From positions 87,497,142-87,561,141 of the forward strand of contig CM049306.1 of the NCBI GenBank assembly GCA_026874595.1: a DNA stretch of 64,000 nt. The letters are read 5' to 3'. The translations under genes were made by a program, and so were the position numbers. This DNA comes from Sipunculus nudus. Its lineage: Eukaryota; Annelida; Sipuncula; Golfingiida; Sipunculidae. Positions within the stretch are counted from its first letter, which is position 1, and each line of letters opens with the position of its first letter. Under the pieces are notes generated by a model that did no database searches, was not told where the DNA came from, and was given only the letters and a program-made list of their open reading frames with translations. Shown here piece by piece: positions 36,944 to 64,000 of the stretch.

Positions 36944-37879
36944 AAATATTGAATCTTTGTAAATGATCGATTCAATGAAAGAATTAAGTATAAAAAAATA
37001 TTTTGCTGAAGACGGGCCCCAAACACTTGATCTTCTTGATTATTCAAGAGGACTGTACCGGACCCCAGTAACCACTGCCCATATTTAATATTCATGACCC
37101 AATGAGAAAAGAATAAGCACTAATGTCACAAATTAAGTATGATTATTTCAATTTATTTGATAATTTAAGAGAAAATAATAAAGTGCGCCACCGGTCATTA
37201 TGTACCTGAGACTGATATTAGAGCTCCTCCACATAACACGTTTCGCGTTTGATTTTTTTCTTTCTAAATTTGAACAGCCATGCTATTTAAAGATGACAAT
37301 AACATATATAATTACCAAAAGGAATTGTTGATTACTTGCATTTTAACAGTTTAAACGACGTTAGGTACAAGAATAATGCTTTTACAAACCTACTTATCAT
37401 ATTCTTTCAAATTAAGTAGACATGTACAAAAAATAGCAAAAATAAAAAATTAATAAAAGAGAGGACATAAATATTTCATACAGATACAAAACACAGTAAC
37501 TTATTCACACGGGTGTTTTGCCTGAACGTGATGTAACATATGTACTTAAGAAATGGTATAACAAAGAGTCCAAAGGGGTCCGGTGGTTCCATGTGTTCCG
37601 CATATCATGTTCCTGTTAATTGTCAAATTATGTTGCACTCTTTAAAATATGTCTATAGATACTTTCCCGCGTAAATATTGCAACAAATTATCAATGACAG
37701 TTTTAAGAAATAAATTTCTATATGCATCCGGGATGCGGAGTCCGGGGGGGGGGGGGGGTCCAGGTTTTAAACTTTACCAATATGGGATCTCTGTTGGCGT
37801 TCTCATAGCAACGATGCCAGTCACGCGAGGCGTGACGCCCTAACATGCAAATGTACCATGGATTCACCATATATATATA

Positions 37880-38470
37880 AAAGCAGTAAACCCTTTCAAA
37901 CGCTGTAGTAAACCCTTTCAAGTGCTGTAGTAATACCTTTCAAGAACTGTGGTAAACACTTTCAAACTTCGAGTAAACCCTTTCAAGTGCTGTCGTAAGC
38001 ACTACCCTTAATATGACTAAACCCTTTATATGACTTTAGTAAACCCTTTAATGGCGTTGTAGTAAAATCTTTCAAGCGCTGTAGTAAACCCTTTATGGCC
38101 ATGTAGTAAACCCTTTCAAGCACTGTAGTAAACCCTTTCATGCGATGTAGTAAACCTTTTGCAGCGCTGAAGTAAACCCTAAATATGACTGCAGTGCACC
38201 CTTTAAAGGCGTTGTAGTAAAATCTTTCAAACGCTGTAGTAAACCCTTTCAAATGCTGCAGTAAACCCATTAAAGCGCTGTTATAAACCCTTTCATACAC
38301 TCTAGCAACCCCTTTATATGACTAGTAAACCCTTTAACAGGACTGTAGTAAACCCTTTAATAGCACTGTTTTTACCCGTATTAAGCACTGCAGTAACGTA
38401 TGGCTGTAGTAAGTCTTAAACTGCGCTCTAGTAAACCATGACAAGCGCTGCAATAAACCCTTTAATGACT
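37880..38470. repeat. 22 bp minisatellite
   Basis: Roughly 25 imperfect copies of GTAGTAAACCCTTTCAAGCG(CT). A minus-strand open frame (GLLQRLKGFTT-type repeats) is a by-product of the array. Confidence 0.9.
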
Positions 38471-41367
38471 GACAGATCCGGCTGTTCAAATGGCACCAAA
38501 TATATTTAGGCATGGCCTACATAAGAACCTCATCCAATAGCCAAATTTTAAATTATAAAAAGGTTAATACAGATCTACTATACGGCGTTACTCAGACAGA
38601 ATTTTCTTGTAACGCATGGTACTATGATGAAACTATTCACTTTTCATTAACGAATAAATTATCCTTGTAGTTTAATGTAAATGATATGGTTTATGCAAAC
38701 CCAGTTGCGGATCCAGAGGGGGTAATCGTGATTCATGTGAACACTTTAAACGTAAAGTAATTAAACGATAAAGTGATCAGCAGTCAATGAAACGAACATT
38801 GCCACTTTATATGTGTAGAATTATAACCCAGAGTAACAGTTTACAGCTACACCAGTTTACAAGTTCAGATGAGCACTGTTTCCTATTACACGTATATTAA
38901 ATAAATAATAAATATCATGTAACCTGACACAACAGGTGATTTCATTTAGCTAGATAAATACCTATGTACAAGTAAAACCCATCAACAATAAGACGTTACA
39001 ATGCAAACGTGGTCGTTCTTGTTAATCCTAACTAACTTAAGTTTATACGCATATATAAGGAGACTTTAAATAATAAACTCATATTCGAAAACAAAACAAA
39101 AAACATGTACTTCCAAGTGATCCCCTTCGCCACAGCAATCCCTGTTTATAACTGGGCGCATGCTACTCGTCATATATATTAAGGCTGGGCATTGTCTGCA
39201 AATTTTTATATATAGCATATTGCGATATATATGTGATAGCGTATTTTGCTATACGTTTGCATCTCATTGCATCACTTTTATTAATAAATAGTAAACTGGT
39301 GCGTTTTCTAACATAAATTTATATAGTATGTGTAAATAAGTTATTATCATATATGTTACATATAATGGCACTATGAAAAAATATGCAGATCATTTTGTTT
39401 CACATCGGAAATATGGCCACAAAATTCTTAGTGTAGCACAGACACGGTACCGGTTAATAATCAGCCATTTACTGATCCTAATACTTTTAGATTTATAAAT
39501 ATGTTTACATTAATAATCATGAATTATTTGTAATGTAATAATTTGTTTCAGTCACAGTTGACAAAATATTGCAAAAATATCGAAATATCTAACCGATAAG
39601 CGAATCGGCGTATCGCGATTTACTAGCAGTATCGCGCACTCCTGTCATTTGTAGACATGCAGTTTCACCCATGCATGCACGTGTTTGCCTTTGACGCCAT
39701 CGAACTCCGTTGAGGTGTGCACTGAAACATGTGGGTACTGAACCATGTTGTACTGAACCATGTGTGCGTTGTGGGAGTCATTGAAATACGCAGCGGTTTC
39801 TTTTGAATTCTTACCTGGTTACCTATTCATTCGAGGAGAACGCTCAATCTAATCCGCAATCAAAGTGTCTCCAGCTGCACCATGCAATATGTCCTCATCG
39901 TTTAATATATAAAGTTTAATGATATACAAATTCGGAATCTTAGGAATATCTTCTATTTTAATATGTGCCCATTACTTAAGATGTGTTTTAATGTAAACCA
40001 TATACCTTGGCTCAAAATTGCTTTAAAAAACGTGTTATGATAAATTTTTACTCTAATGATAAAATTATATTTGGAATCCGCAGACTATCCTCTATAAGAT
40101 GTTAGGCCTTAAAGTAAAAAAGAAATCCTTGTTGCAGATTTGTAAATTTTAAAAAGGAAAACAATTTTTTTTTGCATATTTCACCTCTGTCAACGGGCTT
40201 GTATTATACAATAACATCATCTGCAGTGTTATGAAATCTCCAGGCGTTTATTTTACATTTTTCATCTTTCCTTCCAAAATTCTAATTTGATTTTGGGTGA
40301 TTTAACAAATGATTGTTTAGTAAATATATCATATTACTTTTTAAAATTTTTCGTTGTATTCTTGGTAAGATCATGAAACGCGTGAGTTGTAAATTTGTCA
40401 GCAACCTTTCTTTAGGGTTTAAAATTATTTTGAGTGTCTCACTCCCCCCCCCCCCCCCCTTCCTTTTCTGGACTGGGAGCCTTTGTAAGGTTTCTTATAT
40501 AGTAATTATACTTGAAATGAGCCCCCCCCCCCCCCCAACACACACTCTTTATGCAACCCTGGATCAACTCCATAGCGAATAATAGTGTTTTTGTGTATAC
40601 GTGTCTAAATGATTAAATACGATTATCCAATCCCGAGGTCTGCCTCGGGGAAAACATGGCGAGTTGTTAAATAAATACCCAGTACATGCTTATATATACG
40701 TTTATGAATTTGACATTTTATCAGTACAAACAAGGATTTTTTTAAGAGTTAACGAGAATGCCAGAAATTATGTGTATTCCATAAATACCATTGGTTTTAT
40801 CACTTATGAATTGTCAGCAACCCTATTTTTTCATTTTATGGCACGAACTCTATACGTTAGAGTTAATTTAATTTTTATAGGCCCTATTAAGGTGTGCAAG
40901 CTCGTGTCATGAAATCGTAAGAAAAATGTATGAGAGTACTTTATATCCTAAATACTTTGTGATCTCGTTAATTAAATAAAATAATTTCATACAATACAAT
41001 ATCACTTAATATGATGTCATATAGGCAAGCCAGTGTTTTTCTGAATTTGCCCTAAGAAAATGAATATAATACAATGCAATATCATTTAATATGATGTAAT
41101 ATCTAAGCAAGCCAGTGTTTTTCTAAATATGCCCGAAGAAATTTCGTGCAAACCTCATTTTTTTAATGAGAATATAAATATTCATTTCCACGCCAAAAAT
41201 GGAGATATCTGCACGTGTGTATCCGAGTGAGAGAGGAAAGAAGATCCCGGGGGATGGTTGGGTGCCGGGGTCTATATGGTTTTACGCTCAGCGACTAAGG
41301 ACAATTGTTTTTTTAAGGCTTACTTTATTGGTAACAAATTTGTTTTCGACTGGGAGCTTGGGATATA

Positions 41368-41419
<52 letters not shown>

Positions 41420-41567
41420 CACTGAAAATGAAGTCTGTCTAACCTGAGAAAAGTAACAAATTTTAGACGGGCAATTTACAGAAAAATGCACTTTACACAT
41501 ATACACTCGTGTGTAACGCCCGAAAAATAAGATCAATACATAGATATCAATACATCATATACTCAGG

Positions 41568-41606
<39 letters not shown>

Positions 41607-41615
41607 ATATATATA
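38471..41615. other. Unassigned intergenic DNA
   Basis: No gene is recognised. It contains poly(C) runs (about 40443-40458 and 40522-40536), a 76 bp tandem duplication (40988-41140), a possible decayed element with GGCTGGGCATTG and TATCGCGCACTCCTG ends (about 39182-39645), an (AT)n run (41360-41417) and a (TATC)n run (41567-41606). Confidence 0.5.
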
Positions 41616-42829
41616 CAGTGGAACCCCGCCTCGCGACCACCCCACAATTGCGACCACCCCACAATTACGACCATTTTGCTTGGTCCCGATTTTTTTTAGT
41701 TTATTTATGTTTAAAAATGACTCAAAATTACGACCACCCCTGAATTCAGAATAACGACCAGATTTCCTGGCCCCAGCGCTAATGCGACCCCGCTACTGCG
41801 ACCACCGCCGAGTAGTACTGAAACAACATTTGTCACGAGTCAATGGCTGCGTCTTGTCACAGGCGCCTTAACGAATGATCAAAGCGTGTAACAAGGTTTC
41901 TTAACCCAAGTGTTAATCTGGTCCCGCATATCTTCCCGACTCGGTGTCTTCGCTGATACTCGTTGAGGTGTAGGTTATAGATCATAGAGGGTGACCATCG
42001 ACCTGATTACTTAATGAGCCGGTCTGACCTGGGTTCAGATGCTAATTGCCCCTTACAGCTACCCTAAGTGTGGGGTTGCGGGATTAATATTTCAACTCAT
42101 CTTATATTGTTCGATCCTCATTGGTAAAATAAACGACCTAGTTAATCCTAAATGTGTTCATACCTTACTGACACTGCGTATTGAGCAGTAAGTAAAATGT
42201 ATAAATAAAACTTGCATGGGGGGGGGGGGGAATCCCTCACATTAACTTGCCTATTCTGATAGATAGTTGTCAGTTTATTTATCGACTGGTTAAGTTTGCA
42301 TTTAAATTGCTTGCTGTTAGGCAACCATGCCTCTGAAAGAGCTCTCCTTGAAGGATGGCGTTAATCAAGGCGGCAGCACCACGCGCAGTCAGCACCAAAT
42401 GGCTCAGCAGTTTAGCATCGGGAAAAACTCAAGTGCTCGCAATATATACTCAAGCGGAAGGCTAAATATATGTCAGCCACGTATTATGTTCAATATGCAT
42501 TCAGTAGGTTGTAATCGTATTGCCTTAGTGTTATTATTTGTTAATCATCAGTCACTACGTATGTGTACATGTATATTAATTTTTATCATGAATAAATATG
42601 TTCAGCTACACACACACACACACACACAAAACATTCATAATAAGGGTCCTCCGCTAAGTAAAATATTTTGTTATAATTCACATTAAAGATATGCAATAAA
42701 TAAACTCTGCATACACATTAAATATCAGCGTGTTATATGCGACCACGGTAAGAGTTTCACAAATACGACCACCCCCAAATTACGACCACTTTGCTCAGTC
42801 CCCAGGGTGGTCGTAATTGTGGGGTTCCA

Positions 42830-42832
<3 letters not shown>
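41616..42832 (+). mobile_element. Pogo/Tigger-like DNA transposon remnant at a TA site
   Basis: The left end CAGTGGAACCCCGCC and right end GGGGTTCCACTG are inverted and flanked by TA. Subterminal ACAATTACGACCACCC boxes recur at both ends and inside the left end. An open frame starting at 42327 (MPLKELSLKDGV ... QMAQQFSIGKNS) resembles the CENPB-type helix-turn-helix start of pogo transposases, with an apparent internal deletion and no catalytic DDE part. It is inactive. A 13-base poly(G) run and a (CA)n run lie inside. Confidence 0.75.

Positions 42833-42878
<46 letters not shown>
42833..42878. repeat. (TA)n microsatellite
   Basis: Long TA run abutting the right end of the pogo-like element. 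A second TA-rich run lies on its left, consistent with preferred insertion into TA. Confidence 0.9.
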
Positions 42879-42885
<7 letters not shown>

Positions 42886-43361
42886 TATTTAATAATATAC
42901 ACGTTAACGCCCCCAAAAAAGATCAATAACTCCTGCTTATATACTTATCTTAGCCCATACGAAGTAAACTGCATACGGTATGTGAAAAATACTTTTACCT
43001 ACACAATGTATTTTGGGGAAATAATATTCAATTAATGTCAATTAATCCGACCCGTGTTTTTGGGGTCCCCGCCCACTCGAAACCCCAAACTGCAAACAAG
43101 GTCTGTAAACAAGCAGCGATGACCTGATGCGAGGTCAAACATCCGGGTTCTTGAAAGAACAGGCAAATTAACATAAATATATACAAATCAATGGTATATC
43201 GTTACAAAACTGTAGTATATGCGTTAATTTTATCAACCTAACAATTTTTTAGTTGAAGTTAGGACTAATAGACCATATTTGTTTGAATCATGTGATTAAT
43301 TAACAATGTTTTCCATCCGGGGATTTCACCCGGCGCCTCTGCATTGTGGGTAACAAACAAG
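42879..43361 (+). promoter_or_regulatory. HCFC1 upstream/promoter region
   Basis: Sequence before the start codon. GCATTGTGGG at 43341-43350 resembles part of the ZNF143/THAP11-type promoter motif (inference). AAGATGGCGGC at 43359-43369 is an exact YY1 consensus overlapping the start codon. No TATA box is evident. The transcription start is not determined. Confidence 0.45.
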
Positions 43362-60538
<17,177 letters not shown>

Positions 60539-61104
60539 GTCAGTGCAACAGATAAACAGAATATGTTTATGATAGGTGTCTATATACTTGCTTAAACTGA
60601 ATAAACCACTTTGTCAAAGTGTTAATGCTCAGAGTTAAATTATTACCTTATAAAAACTGGATTTGTCAGACCTTGTTAGTCAGAAGCTTCATCAGAGTTT
60701 TTTTTTTATATAGTTCATTTGTAGATAGAAGAATGTGAAGAAATAAATATGATAACAGAGCATTGTATAATATTGCAGATTAATATTAAGACTGCCAAGC
60801 AAACATCACATAAAACTGATTTGAGGGGTATTTAAAAATAATGTGAGTTGTCACATATTCATATATATTTAGATTCTCTCTTTCAAAAAATGGAAAGCAT
60901 ATGTTCTTGTATCAGGCCTGCCAAATCACTCTTTTTAAGAGTTTTTTTTAATGATTACCTGAAATCACGCTAATTACTTTTTATGCACTTTTTTCAACAG
61001 AGCACTTTTTTCCCCCTCCTTTTTTCATGAAAGAATTTTTATATATTTACTATTTCTCTCTTGCTGTAACAGTCCAGTAAAAACACAAATGGGCATTTTG
61101 CTTT
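60539..61104. other. HCFC1 intron 15, left part
   Basis: AT-rich, with nothing recognised. Confidence 0.6.
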
Positions 61105-64000
61105 TTAGCTCAGCTGACTAAAAGTCATCTGAGCTATAGGCGTGGTCCATTGTCCGTCGTCCGTCCGTCTGTCTATCCGTCCATCCGTCTGGATGTCCGT
61201 CCGTAAGACTGGCACGTTTCGACACCGTTGGACCTACGAATCTGAAATTCGGCATACAGTTAGATGTCCCCAAAATCTCCTACCATGCCAAAAATTGGGT
61301 CAATAGGACTTCGTTCCTTCGAGATATTAAGGAAAAACCTTAATTTTTTATTAGAAATCTATTTTCACACTTCAGGACTGCCTAATATCAAAACCACTCA
61401 TCTGGTTTTCTTCATATTTACCATAAATATTCCTCTATATAGTTCCTATGTACATGCCAGATATTAAATCAGTATTATATAATTTAAAAAAGTTATGGGC
61501 CCAAACATAATGGACTTTGTAAAAAAATCAGGAAGATATTTGGTCACTTAAGACCAAAAGTGTTAAAGGTAGGGACTTTTTTCCAGTAATACAACTTTAA
61601 TTAATCAAAATTAAATTGTATACCAAAAATTAGATCAAAATCTGTTAAATTTTTTTAAATATTGGCTAAAATATAAAATTGGTACCTTAAATTTTGCCCA
61701 ACTTTGGCCACGGCACGTTTTTTTCCTGTAAGTATAGTGTATTTAATTTTCACAGCATGTATACATAAGGATTTAATCTGTTAAAATCTGAAATTTAAAA
61801 ATAAAAGCTGCAAAATTAGGCTAGTTATTGAATTCTCTTGGAGGCTCTTGTTGTATTCCCTTACATTGTCAAGCAGTCCACTTTGATGACTGTAGGTCAT
61901 TCAGTGCACATCTCTATGCTCCCCAGGCTGTTGGCATAATTTTAGATGTCCCCAAAATCTCCTACCATACCGAAAATTGGGTCATTAGGACTTCGTTCCT
62001 TCGAGATATTAAGGAAAAAAACTCTTGTTTTCCATAAAAAAAGCCATTGTTACACTTCAAGGCTGCCTAATATAAACCACTGATCTGTTTTTGATCGTAT
62101 TTAGTATTCACATTCTTTCATACATTTTCTATGAACATACCAAAAATTAGGTCAGTATTGGGTATTATTTTGAAGTTATGGGCCAAAACATAATGCAGTT
62201 TTTTAAAAAATCAGGAAATATATTTACTCACCTAACATGAGAATTGCTGAACCTAGAGACTTTTTTTTCAGGAATATAACTTTATTTAATCAAGATTCAA
62301 TTGTTTACCCAAAATTAGATCTGAATTTTGCAAAAAAAATCAATAAAAAAAATCAATACCTTAAATTTTGTCCAACTTTGGCACTGTTGATTTAATTTTC
62401 ACAACATATATACATAAGGATTTAATCTTTTAAAATCTGAAATTTCAAAGAAATTGATTGGCGAGAATAGCTTTTATTCATGTTTTCATACACCATGTCA
62501 AGTGTTGTTTACATCTAGCCCACCTAGTAGTACAGCCTTCACTTGCATTATGTAACCCACCCCAGGCAGCTTGCCTTGGGTCAGCTTGGCCACTACCAGC
62601 AGGCTTCCCCTCTGCCCTGCACTTCCCCCCCCCCCCCCCCCCCCAGATGGTGCATAAACTAGATGAATGTTATTATTTTCTGTATTTGATTCATTCTTAT
62701 TCTAGGCTATGCTACATTTTAGATTTTGTATTGTACCACCAGGGATACAATGATTAAAGTGTACATTTAATTGTGTCCACAAAGTGGTGTATTGCTATGA
62801 AAGTGTGGATGTTCATGAGATAAGTAATTCCTTACTTCAGAAGAGTAAAAACTTCACCAGGTGTGACATTGACTATTCCAGTAATAAATTAAAACTGGGA
62901 TAGTAATTAGCACAATGATATTGTTTGTCCCTCATTCAACCAACAGTGTGTATATTTTATTTGAAAAGATGTTTTATTTTATCAAATTTACTTAATCTTA
63001 TATTCTGTTCTGGTGAATAAAATTAAGCATGTACTGAAAACTCCAATGTGCAAAACTTTTTAATAGTGATTCAAGGAATATTCTTGTAGATGCCATGTTG
63101 TGGCATTATTTTCTTTTAAATTCAGTTTAAACATTTATGATTTAAAAATAATAAAATATATGTGTATGCATAATATGACCCAATATGAGATACACTCTGG
63201 ATATATGATGATTGCAACTTTTGCAACAATTCTAATATTTTAACTTATAGTTTCAGTTTTTTACTCTGTATATATAATGATTGCAACTTTTGCAACAATT
63301 CTAATATTTTAACATATATTTTCAGATTTTTTTATTAAAAATTTATAAAACCTGTAAATAAAAAAATGATTCAGATAAAAACTTATTTATGGAAAAAGTT
63401 GATATGTTTAAAAAAAAATAGGATTATATATAAACTTAAATGCATTATTCCCTTGAAAGTGAAATAAAGATATTAGTCCATTATGTCCACTTGCCTGTCC
63501 ATCTGTAAATTTTCATATGCATCACAGTATCTCAAAACTTTTACTGTTTTTCTTCATGACTGTCTTGTCAGAGTATTAGTTTGCAATCATATATTTAGAA
63601 CTTTACTATAACCAAGTAGGAGGGCCCCTTTCCTCTTAGCTTTTCATATTCTTATATAAATGAAAAACATTACAATAGAATATTTCTACATTCACCTTTG
63701 TGCTGCCCTCACTTTTCCCTTCTCCGAACCCCATCCCAAACTCAGCCTCAGTAAGCAAGAACAAGATGAATCAGATATATTCATACTTTAATATTTTGTA
63801 TAACTATTCGTCCATAGGTACCTATGTACATGCCAGAAGTTATGTCAATATTGTGTAATATGTAGACATAGTGGGCATCACAATAATGTACCTTGTCAAG
63901 ACTAAAGAGATATTGTGTCATACAGTCACAAATTCATAAATCACTTCATCAGTATAGTTAATCATAACATCATATCTGTCAAATTGAAAGCTTGCAGACT
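61105..64000 (-). mobile_element. Long-form family A repeat in HCFC1 intron 15, reaching the window edge
   Basis: The 3' hairpin TTAGCTCAGCTGACTAAAAG...CATCTGAGCTATAG lies at 61105, followed by TCCGTCCGTCTG runs. 61200-61840 matches the interior of 19340-21754 in reverse complement. 62490-62885 and 63480-63670 match 2532-2155 and 850-655. A C20 run sits at 62625-62644. The 5' end is not seen. Confidence 0.68.

Noticed and set aside
38000-38300. Minus-strand open frame with GLLQRLKGFTT-like repeats
   Set aside because: Produced by the 22 bp minisatellite.
41987-42060. tRNA-like phrase (GGGTTCAGATGC)
   Set aside because: It does not fold into a cloverleaf with acceptor and anticodon stems. 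No tRNA gene was found in the window.

Overview
The window is eukaryotic, AT-rich and repeat-dense, with short exons separated by GT-AG introns. Exon sequences and repeat content suggest an invertebrate, most likely a bivalve mollusc. That assignment is inferred from pearl/Helitron-like repeats with terminal hairpins and internal tandem cores, long poly(G) tracts and simple repeats. The species cannot be named from sequence alone.

Left end (1-7.4 kb, minus strand): the 5' part of an SLC26-family anion transporter. Three coding exons give 233 codons covering the cytosolic N terminus and the first membrane segments; the gene continues off the left edge. Its introns are filled with repeats.

7.4-34 kb: almost wholly mobile-element and tandem-repeat DNA. 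Two modular families dominate. Family A runs from AACAAG plus a palindrome to a hairpin ending GCTGAGCTAA. Family B runs from AACAAGGCCTACAGGCCT to an end near GCTCACAGGTTTGCTAA. Also present are a Harbinger-like MITE, a 2.9 kb element nested in a family B copy and itself carrying a family A copy, several satellites, and a 1,051 bp inverted-repeat element with a perfect 8 bp target duplication. Two short minus-strand exons with matching phase (33.2 kb and 22.7 kb) suggest an unrecognised gene. In its intron, on the same strand, lies a decayed copy of HCFC1 exon 2 (30.3-30.5 kb) that keeps both splice sites.

34-43.3 kb: intergenic, with tandem arrays (about 375 bp and 22 bp periods), a strong hairpin, poly(G)/poly(C) tracts and a pogo/Tigger-like DNA transposon remnant inserted at TA.

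43.36 kb to the right edge (plus strand): the 5' part of HCFC1 (host cell factor 1), 15 coding exons joined in frame (2,356 nt, 785 codons plus 1 nt). They encode the six-bladed Kelch domain, the first fibronectin-like segment and part of the Thr/Val/Gln-rich central region. The cleavage repeats and C-terminal half lie beyond the window. The introns carry more family A copies and a 340 bp inverted-repeat MITE.

Nothing resembles a new multi-gene system. The most notable observations are the HCFC1 exon copy in a phase-compatible intron, the unrecognised minus-strand gene, the evenly spaced YY1-like sites at the HCFC1 start, and the shared modular palindromes of the repeat families.
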